Of a stretch of 64,000 bases of DNA, positions 26,245-34,760 are shown one piece after another. The DNA is taken from the NCBI RefSeq assembly GCF_900101855.1, contig NZ_FMVC01000002.1, forward strand, positions 374,495 through 438,494. Direction: 5' to 3'. Under the pieces are notes generated by a model. That model worked only from the letters and a program-made list of their open reading frames with translations. It was not told where the DNA came from and did not search any database. Numbering within the stretch: position 1 is the stretch's first letter; each line of letters starts with the position of its first letter. Source of the stretch: Flavobacterium anhuiense (GTDB lineage Bacteria; Bacteroidota; Bacteroidia; Flavobacteriales; Flavobacteriaceae). The translations under genes were made by a program, and so were the position numbers.

Positions 26245-27624
26245 ATGAAAATCACCTTCTTAAAACCTATAACAATCCTTTTTCTTTTGTTCGGATGGAC
26301 AATTGCATCGGCACAAATGATTAAGACCAAAACGCCTTCACGTCCAAAAGGACAGCAAGACGTATTGAGAATGGCAGCAGATCCAATTCCGACGGTTCGT
26401 GTTGCTTTCATCGGACTTGGAATGCGCGGCCCTGGAGCAGTCGAACGCATGACACATATTCCAGGTGTAGAAATTGTGGCTTTGTGCGACATGACTCAAG
26501 AAAATACTGCGAAGTCAAATGAAATCTTAACGAAAGCTGGTTTCCCAAAAGCACAAGAATTCTATGGTGATGAAAATGCTTGGAGAAAAGTTACGGCTTT
26601 GCCGAATGTAGACTTGGTATATGTTGCCACAGATTGGAAACATCACGCTGTGATTGGTGTTCAGGCCATGAAAGATGGAAAACACGTTGCAATAGAAGTT
26701 CCAGGCGCTTTGACCATGAAAGAAATCTGGGAATTGATAGATACTTCTGAAAAGACGAGAAAACACTGCATGCAATTGGAAAACTGTGTTTATGATTTTT
26801 TCGAATTGACCACTTTAAATATGGCTCAGCAAGGCGTTTTTGGAGAAATTCTTCATGCAGAAGGTTCGTATATTCATGGTTTACAGCCTTTTTGGGGAGA
26901 ATACTGGAACAACTGGAGAATGGATTATAACATTAAACATCGTGGAGATATTTATGCCACACACGGAATGGGACCTGCATGTCAGGCACTAAATATTCAC
27001 CGTGGTGATAAAATGAATTTCTTGGTTTCTATGGATACGAAAGCTGTTGGAAATCCTGCTTACATTAAAGAAAAATCGGGACAGGAAATTAAAGATTTTA
27101 GAAACGGAGACCATACGATGACGATGATTCGCACAGAAAACGGAAAAACAATTCACATCCAACACGATGTTACTTCTCCTCGCCCATACAGCAGAATGTA
27201 TCAATTAAGTGGTACAAAAGGTTTTGCTAATAAATATCCGCTTGAAGGTTATGCTTTGGACGGAAAAGAATTAAGCGATGACGTAAAACCAAATCACGAA
27301 AAATTGAGCGCGCATTCTTTTGTTCCTGAAGAAGTGAAAAAAGCGTTGATGGAAAAATACAAACACCCTATTGCCAAAGGAATCGAAGAACAGGCTAAAA
27401 AAGTGGGCGGTCATGGCGGAATGGATTTTATTATGGACTATCGTTTAATCTATTGTCTGCAAAAAGGACTTCCGCTTGATATGGACGTTTATGATTTAGC
27501 CGAATGGTCTTGCCTTGGACCATTAACAGAAATTTCATTAGACCATAATTCTGCTCCTGTAGAAATTCCAGATTTTACTCGTGGAGGCTGGAACAAACTT
27601 AAAAAATTAGAGTTTTCAGAATAA
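26245..27624 (+). CDS. GH109-family alpha-N-acetylgalactosaminidase-like, Gfo/Idh/MocA fold
   Basis: A 459-residue exported enzyme (signal to about residue 24, ASAQ). The NAD-binding Rossmann block VRVAFIGLGMRGPG has its GLGMRG at 57-62. The GH109 pattern follows: DLVYVATDWKHHAVIGVQAM, a GKHVAIEVPGA block, HRGDIYATHGMGP near 232-244 and GGHGGMDFIMDYRL in the C-terminal domain. GH109 enzymes cleave terminal alpha-linked GalNAc (blood group A type) by an NAD-dependent oxidation-elimination cycle. The family match is strong; the exact substrate is not known. It ends the rightward arm of the PUL. Confidence 0.88.
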   Translation: MKITFLKPITILFLLFGWTIASAQMIKTKTPSRPKGQQDVLRMAADPIPTVRVAFIGLGMRGPGAVERMTHIPGVEIVALCDMTQENTAKSNEILTKAGFPKAQEFYGDENAWRKVTALPNVDLVYVATDWKHHAVIGVQAMKDGKHVAIEVPGALTMKEIWELIDTSEKTRKHCMQLENCVYDFFELTTLNMAQQGVFGEILHAEGSYIHGLQPFWGEYWNNWRMDYNIKHRGDIYATHGMGPACQALNIHRGDKMNFLVSMDTKAVGNPAYIKEKSGQEIKDFRNGDHTMTMIRTENGKTIHIQHDVTSPRPYSRMYQLSGTKGFANKYPLEGYALDGKELSDDVKPNHEKLSAHSFVPEEVKKALMEKYKHPIAKGIEEQAKKVGGHGGMDFIMDYRLIYCLQKGLPLDMDVYDLAEWSCLGPLTEISLDHNSAPVEIPDFTRGGWNKLKKLEFSE

Positions 27625-27650
27625 ATATTATTGGTTAGTTAGTAAGAGGA

Positions 27651-27682
27651 ACAAGAGGGCAAAGTAGATGTTGCTCTCTTGT
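27651..27682 (+). terminator. Terminator-like hairpin at the end of the PUL
   Basis: ACAAGAGGGCAA (27651-27662) pairs with TTGCTCTCTTGT (27671-27682) with one wobble, followed by CTGTTTTAG. It lies 27 bases after the GH109 stop codon. Confidence 0.5.
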
Positions 27683-27712
27683 CTGTTTTAGACAATTCGT
27701 AAAAACAAAAAA

Positions 27713-27735
27713 GCCACCTGATTCTCTCAGATGGC
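27713..27735. terminator. Bidirectional terminator between GH109 and OsmC
   Basis: GCCACCTGA (27713-27721) pairs with TCAGATGGC (27727-27735), with A-rich sequence on the left and TTCTTTT on the right, so it can serve both convergent genes. Confidence 0.65.
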
Positions 27736-27756
27736 TTCTTTTATTTTTGATAAAAA

Positions 27757-28158
27757 TTAATTCCAGTTGAACGTAATTTTCTTTTCGATTTCACTGCTTA
27801 AGCTTAAAAACACTGGGCAAGTCATTGCAGCACGTTCTAAAATAGTTTTGCTTTTTTCGTCAGCATTGCTTTTCATTTGAAACACAATTTCAATTGCACC
27901 GATTCTTCTTGGTTCAGCATTCATGATTTTAGTTACTTCTGCTGTAGATCCAATAAAATCAACTTCTAAATCACGAGCTTTGATTCCCATAATAGTCATC
28001 ATGCAGCTTGCCAAAGCGTTTGCAACAGTATCTGTTGGAGAAAATGCTTCTCCTTTTCCGTTATTATCTAATGGTGCGTCAGAAATGATTTCGCTTCCTG
28101 ATTGCACATGAATTGAACTTGTTCTTAAATCTCCTAAATAGGTTACTTTTGATGTCAT
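27757..28158 (-). CDS. OsmC/Ohr family protein
   Basis: A 133-residue cytoplasmic protein of the OsmC/Ohr family, thiol peroxidases that reduce organic hydroperoxides. Two family cysteines are visible, in ANALASCMMTIMG near residue 52 and in AAMTCPVFLSLS near 114. The layout FSPTDTVANALASCM is typical of the YhfA/OsmC branch. Its ATG overlaps the TAA stop of the upstream LysM gene by one base (28158), so the two are translationally coupled. Confidence 0.9.
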   Translation of the reverse strand: MTSKVTYLGDLRTSSIHVQSGSEIISDAPLDNNGKGEAFSPTDTVANALASCMMTIMGIKARDLEVDFIGSTAEVTKIMNAEPRRIGAIEIVFQMKSNADEKSKTILERAAMTCPVFLSLSSEIEKKITFNWN

Positions 28159-30230
28159 TAATTTGCTACTTTTAAAGTTAAGTCACTATCATAATATAAG
28201 ATGTAAACACCTTTATTAGCGTGTCCGCCATCTTCTTTTCTATAATATTGAAATTTATTATCTACCTGCTGAGTTGCCATCAAATCAGCTGTTTCTTGGA
28301 ATGTTTTTCCTTGCATTAAACGGATCATCGTATCAAACGTTACGTCAAATCCTCTGGTTGCATAAGTCGTCGGATTTGCTTTGTTTTTTAGACGATATTG
28401 TTTTTCATAAATTAAAACTGGCTGTTCATCACTTTCGCGAGTTACAGAAGGATACATTAATTTTAGTTTTACCAAGTTATCAAAATTGATTTCATCTGTA
28501 TCCAGTGTACTATTTGGTTCTAAAATCACTAATTGAACCTGACACGTTTTTTGAGAATCGAGTAAAGCTTTTATAGTAGCTTTTACCATCGCTGTATTTC
28601 CTGTTTCCATCACAACATAATTCAAACGATTTGGTATTAACAGACTTTTTAAGTTAGCCACATCCAAACCGCCAGTTTCAGTTAGAGATGCAAATGCCAC
28701 TCCTTTCTGATTTTGCTTAATGTAGTTGATAACAGATTCTTTTTTCTTATCAACGACCGCTACGATATTTCCGTTTTTAGAACGCATATAATCAAAAACT
28801 GAATTTCTGATTACATCGTTTGACGGTATAGTTTGGTACAAATTATCAATCGGATTAGCACTATCTTTTGATAAAGGCGAAATTACAGGAACATTATACG
28901 AACGCAACATGCTTGCTGCCGTTTCTGCGTTACTTTGGTAAAATGGCCCAATTACAGCATCTGCATCTTGAAGTTTCGGAGTCAAACCTACAACATTCGA
29001 AGTGGTTTTAGTTTCCTGAGAGTCATAAATTGCAACGTCAATTGGCAGTTTCAATGTTTTTGCAGAATCAATCGCCATCAAAGCTCCAGAATAAAAATCT
29101 AGAGTCATATTTAAGAACTTATCGTTTTTAATTCTGTTAGCCGTTCCCGAAGTATCGCTTTGCACTTTAGCCAAATTAAAAGGAAGCAATAAAACTACTT
29201 TTTTGCGCTCATTGATACCTCTTTTTTTGGTTAATTCCACAATTTCTACATTTTCGTTTTCAGTAGATTTTACTTTATCAACAATCTTAATTCCACCGCC
29301 AGTACTTTCTGCTGGTTTACTTGTAGAAGAATCAGCTGGTTTATCACCAGGAACTTGTGCTGCAATAATTGGTGCAGGAGCTACATATCCAGCAGGAACT
29401 TTTAGAACCATCCCCTCTTTTACACCTTCCGAAAGTGACGGATTTAATGCCACTAATTCATCTTGAGATAAATGAAAAACTCTTCCTAAACTATAAAAAG
29501 TCTCTTTCGGTTTCACCTGATACTCCATATACGTAACCGCTTTTTTAGAAGATTCGGCAGGTTTCTTATTTTCCGCAGGCTTTGCTGTTTCAGTTGCAAC
29601 ATGCTCTGTTTTTGGAGCTGTTCCTTTTATGGTCAGTCTGTACCCAACTGGCAAACTAGAAACAATATCTGGATTGCGTTTTTCTAATTCTTCTACAGTC
29701 ATATTATACTGCTTTGCAATTCCAAATTTTGTTTCTTTTGGCTGAACATCGTGATAAACATATTTTTCAGCGCCTTTTTCTTTCGAAGGTTTTGCTGTTG
29801 CTTTTGGAGCAGATCCTTTTGCAGGAATAACCAGTTTCTGTCCAATCTGTACGCCAGTTTTCTCCAAAAACGGATTTGCTGCTTTTAAAGCTTCATCAGA
29901 GATTCCGTATTTTTTCTCAATGCTGTAAAACGTTTCTTTTGGCTGTACTTCATGAATAATTTCTTTTCCTGAAGCAACAGTTTTAGTTTCAGAAACTTCT
30001 TTTTTTGCTTCTCCAGTCGCCGTCGGAATCAGCAATACTGTATTTGGGCTTAAACCCGTTCTAGCATCTGGATTTAGCTTATAAATATCATAAGGAGTTA
30101 CCTTAAATTTTTGGGCAATCTGATTAATAGTTTCACCGCTTGACACTTTATACTTCACCACTTTTTCCTGAGAAAAAGCACTTGAACTGATAAAGAATAC
30201 AAGAGACAATAATGTTAAATAGTATTTCAT
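28158..30230 (-). CDS. LysM repeat protein with periplasmic-binding-like domain
   Basis: A 690-residue exported protein (signal to about residue 20, SAFSQ). Four LysM repeats follow at about 24-68, 90-135, 155-198 and 235-280 (YKVSSGETINQIAQKFKV, HEVQPKETFYSIEKKYG, HDVQPKETKFGIAKQYN, YQVKPKETFYSLGRVFH), separated by Lys/Pro/Ala/Glu-rich linkers. Residues about 345-690 form a type-1 periplasmic-binding fold of the amino-acid/LivJ type (VVLLLPFNLAKVQ, DADAVIGPFYQSNAETAA, PVISPLSKDSANP). Such proteins bind peptidoglycan via LysM; the ligand of the second domain is unknown. It is followed by OsmC in the same operon and preceded by a related LysM gene. Confidence 0.87.
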   Translation of the reverse strand: MKYYLTLLSLVFFISSSAFSQEKVVKYKVSSGETINQIAQKFKVTPYDIYKLNPDARTGLSPNTVLLIPTATGEAKKEVSETKTVASGKEIIHEVQPKETFYSIEKKYGISDEALKAANPFLEKTGVQIGQKLVIPAKGSAPKATAKPSKEKGAEKYVYHDVQPKETKFGIAKQYNMTVEELEKRNPDIVSSLPVGYRLTIKGTAPKTEHVATETAKPAENKKPAESSKKAVTYMEYQVKPKETFYSLGRVFHLSQDELVALNPSLSEGVKEGMVLKVPAGYVAPAPIIAAQVPGDKPADSSTSKPAESTGGGIKIVDKVKSTENENVEIVELTKKRGINERKKVVLLLPFNLAKVQSDTSGTANRIKNDKFLNMTLDFYSGALMAIDSAKTLKLPIDVAIYDSQETKTTSNVVGLTPKLQDADAVIGPFYQSNAETAASMLRSYNVPVISPLSKDSANPIDNLYQTIPSNDVIRNSVFDYMRSKNGNIVAVVDKKKESVINYIKQNQKGVAFASLTETGGLDVANLKSLLIPNRLNYVVMETGNTAMVKATIKALLDSQKTCQVQLVILEPNSTLDTDEINFDNLVKLKLMYPSVTRESDEQPVLIYEKQYRLKNKANPTTYATRGFDVTFDTMIRLMQGKTFQETADLMATQQVDNKFQYYRKEDGGHANKGVYILYYDSDLTLKVAN

Positions 30231-30323
30231 AATATGGCTTAAAACAATTTAATTTCTAATTTAAAAATATCTCACAGATTTCTTCCAAGCAAAATTCGAG
30301 CCGTTTGTTATTTCAATCGAAAA

Positions 30324-32237
30324 TCATCTCAAATCGATTTCTACTTTGGCAATTATGATTTCTTTATATAACTCATCTTCTTCTTTTTTCTTGCATTTAT
30401 AAAGCACTTCTTCCATGTTTTCGAATTTATCGCTGTAAACATAGTATGAAAGACTGTTAATATTGAAAAAGAAACTAGCGTTAAAATCGCCAGAATCAAT
30501 GAGTTTCATAATAAGCTTATCTCGGTCAACTGCGTCTGTAAATATACCCAAAACTAAGTAATACCCGTTCGAAACTTCTCTAAGATTATCATAAACTTCT
30601 ACTTTTACTGTTTTATCAGGTCTTAACGGATTGTCTTTCAATTCCTGTTTCATTTCTTCCAGCGAAATTGTTTTTGAATTTTCAGCAGTGTTGTCCTTTT
30701 TCTGTTTTTTGACTGCTTCATCCTGATATTTTTTTAGTTTAATCAAAGCCAATTTATCATCAAACTTTCGAGCTTCCATGCTATAATACGAAGCTTTACT
30801 GATATGTCTTTTTACTTCAATTTTTTTCTGATTGTCAAGTGAATCAATTTTAGCAATCAAGAGCTGATTTTTTTCGTCTCCTTTTTGCTGATCTTCTTTA
30901 TAGCGTTTAATTTCTTCTAAAGATAAACGCTGCTGCAAAGGTTCTGTATTGGCTTTTTTCTCGCTTTCGCGGATTTTCTTTTTATACTCCTGATTTTCCT
31001 CAACGACAATTTTCTCTACTTTATTCATCAAACCAGCATACACTTTTCTATTTTCTGCCAGTTCCTTTTTCAGTTGAGATGATAATTCATTGGTTTTATT
31101 GATTCCCTCAGAAGATTGTTTTTCAAGTCTTTTTGATTCTTCGACATTTAGAATATCCATTCGTTTCAATTCTTTCAAGTCATCATTCATTGTCGTAACA
31201 AGCGAATCTAATTTTGCCATTAAAACATCTTGAACATTTTTATTGGCTTCTAAAACCAAACGCAATTTTTCAACTGAATTTTCTTTAGAACCATTCATAT
31301 CGTTCAGATTCACTTTCAAATCATTAATCTTTATAATTTTCTGATTCATCTCTTTCTGAACAACCAATCGGTCTTTTAAATCTTCAATTTCAACCGTTTT
31401 GGCTCTTGTTTTTTCAACCACAACTTGTTTTTCGGCAAGCGCCAGCATCAATTCTTCGCTTTCGTTTGCTGGCTTTATTGCTGTAGTATTAATAGCCAAT
31501 TTGTTTCCAACAATTAATCCGTTTACAATTTCAGGATTTTGAGATTCTAGCTGATCGATCGAAATTCCGTATTTCTTTGCAATCGAAAATTTGGTTTCCT
31601 TCGGTTCAACCACATGAAAAACCGTTTCCTGGTTTATCACACGAACTCTTCCGTCCAGAGTTTTTCTTTTGTTTGGAATCGAAATCGTCTGTCCAATCTG
31701 CAATCCATTAATTAAAATATCTTTATTGAGATTTTCTAAATCCTGAACCGAAACATTATATTGTCTAGCAATGCTAAATAAAGATTCTTTAGCTACAACC
31801 AAATGTGTCGCTTTTGAAGAAACAACATTTTCTTGCTTTGAAAAATGATCTGGATTTTGAGGAATAATCAGTTCTTGACCGATTTGAAGTCCGTTGGCAA
31901 GAGTTTCCTGATTGGCATTTTGAATAGCTTCAACTGAAACATCATATTGTTTTGATAAACCAAACAATGTTTCTTTTGGTGCAACAATATGAGTTTGCTG
32001 CTTTGAAATTGTGTTTTCTGAGTGGTGAACTGGAATCTTTAAAACCTGATTGTCTTTGATTCCGTTTTGCGATTCGGGGTTGAGTTTGTAAATCTCATCG
32101 ATAGAAACCTTATACTTTTGGGCAATAAAATAAGCGGTCTCACCTTTTTGAATCTTGTGCTCGATAATTGAATCTTGCGCAATTATTTTGTTAAAAGACA
32201 AAATAAACACAAGAGAAATTGTTAAAAGTTCTCTCAT
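30324..32237 (-). CDS. LysM repeat protein with long coiled coil and SPOR-like C terminus
   Basis: A 637-residue exported protein (signal to about residue 20, IIAQD). Four LysM repeats lie at about 25-68, 80-125, 143-188 and 205-250 (HKIQKGETAYFIAQKYKV, HIVAPKETLFGLSKQYD, HLVVAKESLFSIARQYN, HVVEPKETKFSIAKKYG), closely related to those of the neighbouring LysM protein. Residues about 265-525 are charged and helical, probably a coiled coil. The C-terminal ~80 residues (GYYLVLGIFTDAVDRDKLI, YYVYSDKFENMEEVLYKC) resemble a SPOR-like fold. A cell-envelope, peptidoglycan-bound role is inferred. Confidence 0.8.
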   Translation of the reverse strand: MRELLTISLVFILSFNKIIAQDSIIEHKIQKGETAYFIAQKYKVSIDEIYKLNPESQNGIKDNQVLKIPVHHSENTISKQQTHIVAPKETLFGLSKQYDVSVEAIQNANQETLANGLQIGQELIIPQNPDHFSKQENVVSSKATHLVVAKESLFSIARQYNVSVQDLENLNKDILINGLQIGQTISIPNKRKTLDGRVRVINQETVFHVVEPKETKFSIAKKYGISIDQLESQNPEIVNGLIVGNKLAINTTAIKPANESEELMLALAEKQVVVEKTRAKTVEIEDLKDRLVVQKEMNQKIIKINDLKVNLNDMNGSKENSVEKLRLVLEANKNVQDVLMAKLDSLVTTMNDDLKELKRMDILNVEESKRLEKQSSEGINKTNELSSQLKKELAENRKVYAGLMNKVEKIVVEENQEYKKKIRESEKKANTEPLQQRLSLEEIKRYKEDQQKGDEKNQLLIAKIDSLDNQKKIEVKRHISKASYYSMEARKFDDKLALIKLKKYQDEAVKKQKKDNTAENSKTISLEEMKQELKDNPLRPDKTVKVEVYDNLREVSNGYYLVLGIFTDAVDRDKLIMKLIDSGDFNASFFFNINSLSYYVYSDKFENMEEVLYKCKKKEEDELYKEIIIAKVEIDLR

Positions 32238-32253
32238 AAATAGTAGGTTATAA

Positions 32254-32289
32254 AAAATTAAGGCCTTACAAATGTAAGACCTTAATTTT
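32254..32289 (-). terminator. Terminator of guaA
   Basis: AAAATTAAGGCCTTAC (32254-32269) and GTAAGACCTTAATTTT (32274-32289) form a 16-bp stem with a 4-base loop. On the minus-strand RNA the only non-Watson-Crick pair is a G-U wobble. It lies just after the guaA stop. Confidence 0.75.
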
Positions 32290-32300
32290 AAATTATGCTA

Positions 32301-33830
32301 CTATTCCCACTCAATTGTTGCAGGTGGTTTTGAACTAATATCGTAAACTACACGATTCACGCCTTTTACTTTATTGATAATATCATTAGACACTTTCATC
32401 AAGAAATCGTAAGGTAAATGAACCCAGTCAGCGGTCATACCGTCTGTTGATTCTACAGCTCTAAGCGCTACTACTTTTTCATAAGTACGCTCATCACCCA
32501 TAACTCCAACACTGTTTACAGGAAGCAAAATTGCTCCCGCCTGCCAAACTTTGTCGTATAATCCCCAAGATTTTAATCCTTCAATGAAAACAGAATCTAC
32601 ATCTTGCAAAATTCTAACTTTCTCTGGAGTAATATCTCCTAAAATTCTTATTGATAATCCTGGCCCTGGAAAAGGGTGTCTTCCTAATAATTCAGGATCT
32701 ATTCCTAATGTAGCTCCTACTCTTCGCACTTCGTCTTTGAAAAGCATTCTAAGCGGTTCTACAATTTTTAATTTCATATAATCTGGCAATCCACCAACGT
32801 TGTGGTGTGATTTAATAGTTGCAGATGGCCCTTTTACCGAAACAGACTCAATAACGTCTGGGTAAATAGTTCCTTGTGCCAACCATTTTACGTCTTCTAA
32901 TAAGTGCGATTCATCATCAAAAACTTCAATAAATACACGACCGATTGTTTTACGTTTTGTTTCAGGATCACTAATTCCAGCTAATTCACCAAGGAAGCGA
33001 TCCCCTGCATCTACACCTTTTACATTTAACCCCATTCCTTTGTATTGGTTCAATACATTTTCGAATTCGTTTTTACGTAAAAGACCGTTGTTAACAAAGA
33101 TGCAATATAAATTCTGTCCGATTGCTTTGTTTAATAAAACTGCTGCTACAGTAGAATCTACTCCACCAGATAAACCAAGAACTACTTTATCGTTTCCTAG
33201 TTTTTCTTTTAATTCTGCTACCATTTCGTCAACGAAAGCATTTGGAGTAAAGTTTTGAGGAACTTCAGCAATTTTCACTAAGAAGTTTTCCAACATCTTT
33301 TTTCCATCTGTTGAATGGTAAACTTCTGGATGGTATTGAATCGCATAAGTAGTTTCGCCTTCAATTTTGTAAGCTGCGTATTCTACATCATGCGTGCTAG
33401 CTAATTTTACAGCATTTGTTGGAAGCGCTTTGATACTATCGCTATGGCTCATCCAAACTTGGCTGTTTTCTGAAACTCCTTCAAAGAAAGTTTCGCCTTC
33501 TTTAATATAAGACAAGTTTGCTCTACCGTATTCTCTAGTATTTGAAGCTGCCACTTCTCCACCGCTGAAATGAGCTAAATATTGTGCTCCGTAACAAACA
33601 GCAAGTAAAGGCATTTTACCTCTAATTTGTGATAAATCAGGATGTGGTGCATCTTCTCCTCTTACAGAGAAAGGGCTTCCTCCTAAAATTACGGCTTTAT
33701 AACTTGATAAATCACTTGGAATGTGATTGTAAGGAAAAATTTCGCAGAATATATTTAATTCGCGAACTCTACGCGCAATAAGCTGAGTATATTGCGATCC
33801 GAAATCTAAAATAAGTACGTTGTGTTGCAT
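32301..33830 (-). CDS. guaA: GMP synthase (glutamine-hydrolysing)
   Basis: A 509-residue cytoplasmic enzyme that converts XMP to GMP using glutamine and ATP. The N-terminal class I glutaminase has its nucleophile Cys 79 ([11 protein letters not shown]) and the catalytic HPE block ([10 protein letters not shown]) near 167. The ATP pyrophosphatase domain has the PP-loop [10 protein letters not shown] near 220. The C-terminal dimerisation domain ends in PPATIEWE, typical for GuaA. The ATG at 33828-33830 is preferred over an in-frame TTG six bases upstream. A promoter-like TTG-N18-TACTTTTG ends only three bases before it, which suggests a leaderless transcript. Confidence 0.97.
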   Translation of the reverse strand: MQHNVLILDFGSQYTQLIARRVRELNIFCEIFPYNHIPSDLSSYKAVILGGSPFSVRGEDAPHPDLSQIRGKMPLLAVCYGAQYLAHFSGGEVAASNTREYGRANLSYIKEGETFFEGVSENSQVWMSHSDSIKALPTNAVKLASTHDVEYAAYKIEGETTYAIQYHPEVYHSTDGKKMLENFLVKIAEVPQNFTPNAFVDEMVAELKEKLGNDKVVLGLSGGVDSTVAAVLLNKAIGQNLYCIFVNNGLLRKNEFENVLNQYKGMGLNVKGVDAGDRFLGELAGISDPETKRKTIGRVFIEVFDDESHLLEDVKWLAQGTIYPDVIESVSVKGPSATIKSHHNVGGLPDYMKLKIVEPLRMLFKDEVRRVGATLGIDPELLGRHPFPGPGLSIRILGDITPEKVRILQDVDSVFIEGLKSWGLYDKVWQAGAILLPVNSVGVMGDERTYEKVVALRAVESTDGMTADWVHLPYDFLMKVSNDIINKVKGVNRVVYDISSKPPATIEWE

Positions 33831-33833
33831 GCG

Positions 33834-33862
33834 CAAAAGTACTTTTTATATTCGAAATTCAA
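33834..33862 (-). promoter_or_regulatory. Predicted guaA promoter, leaderless arrangement
   Basis: On the minus strand TTG (33860-33862), an 18-bp spacer and TACTTTTG (33834-33841) match the Bacteroidota promoter consensus. The -7 box ends three bases before the ATG, so transcription would begin at or next to the start codon. Confidence 0.55.
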
Positions 33863-33902
33863 AAATCGGAACGGTGAAAAAAAATATTTTTTTTTCACCG
33901 GA

Positions 33903-34011
33903 AGATACTAAGAAACTAAGATGCTAAGATTCTAAGCTTTTTTCTTCGCAAAACTAAAAACTTAAAATCTTAGCATCTTAGCATCTTAGTAACTTAGAGA
34001 CTTAGTATCTT
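33903..34011. repeat. Inverted pair of 8-bp tandem repeat arrays
   Basis: Left array (33903-33936): TAAGAAAC, TAAGATGC, TAAGATTC, TAAG. Right array (33961-34011): CTTAAAAT, CTTAGCAT, CTTAGCAT, CTTAGTAA, CTTAGAGA, CTTAGTAT, CTT. Both have an exact 8-base period and are reverse complements in consensus, so they could fold into a long imperfect hairpin. Confidence 0.85.
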
Positions 34012-34074
34012 CGCAAAAAAAATCCAAACAATCCAAAAATCCGTATCTAACGAAAACCCAATTTAAATTTAACT

Positions 34075-34602
34075 ATGAAATCAAAAATTATTGCCCTGAC
34101 TGCTTTTGTGTCGGTCTTTTTTTCTTCTTGTAATACGGTTGATGATTTATTGACTTTTACAATTTCGAACAATACTTCGATTACAATCAAAAGCACTTCA
34201 CCTGTTAACTTGCCATCAGAAATTTTTACACCAGAGGTTACAACCAATTCTTCTGCTGAGTTTGAAAACAACAAAACCAAAGCTAGTTTGGTAAAAGATG
34301 TAAAAATCAGATCGCTGAAATTATCCATTACAGATCCTTCGGATAAAACATTTACATTTTTAAAATCGATTCATCTGTATATTTCAACATCAAATTCTGA
34401 TGAAATCGAATTAGCGTATGCAGACAATATCAACGTATCTAGCAACACAATCGATTTGATTTGTACCGATCAAAAACTAGATCAATACATTAAAGCAGAT
34501 AGCTACAAAATAAGAACTAAAGTGACCATAAAGGAAACTTTAACAAAAGATGTTACTGTAAAAGCAGATATGAAGTTTAAGGTGACGGCGGATCCGTTCT
34601 AA
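34075..34602 (+). CDS. Putative lipoprotein, unknown function
   Basis: A 175-residue protein with a lipoprotein signal (MKSKIIALTAFVSVFFSSC, Cys 19). The mature part is Ser/Thr/Lys-rich and looks beta-stranded, with no motif I recognise. Its TAA stop is the first three bases of an 8-bp repeat array (34600-34635). It lies divergent from guaA and convergent with the next gene. Outer-membrane or periplasmic location is inferred. Confidence 0.7.
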   Translation: MKSKIIALTAFVSVFFSSCNTVDDLLTFTISNNTSITIKSTSPVNLPSEIFTPEVTTNSSAEFENNKTKASLVKDVKIRSLKLSITDPSDKTFTFLKSIHLYISTSNSDEIELAYADNINVSSNTIDLICTDQKLDQYIKADSYKIRTKVTIKETLTKDVTVKADMKFKVTADPF

Positions 34603-34635
34603 GATACTGAGATGCTAAGATTCTAAGACTCTAAG
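34600..34635. repeat. 8-bp tandem repeat beginning at a stop codon
   Basis: TAAGATAC, TGAGATGC, TAAGATTC, TAAGACTC, TAAG. The first TAA is the stop codon of the lipoprotein gene. Confidence 0.85.
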
Positions 34636-34656
34636 TCGTGAAATAATCAGATTATA

Positions 34657-34692
34657 AAAAAAGGCGATTCTAAAATTAGAATCGCCTTTTTT
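34657..34692. terminator. Bidirectional terminator flanked by repeat arrays
   Basis: AAAAAAGGCGATTCTAA (34657-34673) and TTAGAATCGCCTTTTTT (34676-34692) form a perfect 17-bp stem with a two-base gap, A-run on the left and T-run on the right. It lies between two convergent genes. Confidence 0.85.
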
Positions 34693-34716
34693 GTTTGTTT
34701 AAGCTTCCGGAAAAAA

Positions 34717-34751
34717 CTTAGAATCTCAGTATCTTAGAACCTTAGCATCTT
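34717..34751. repeat. 8-bp tandem repeat, mirror of 34600-34635
   Basis: CTTAGAAT, CTCAGTAT, CTTAGAAC, CTTAGCAT, CTT. It is the inverted partner of the array across the terminator, and ends 10 bases before the stop codon of the minus-strand gene. Confidence 0.8.
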
Positions 34752-34760
34752 AAAAAAAAA

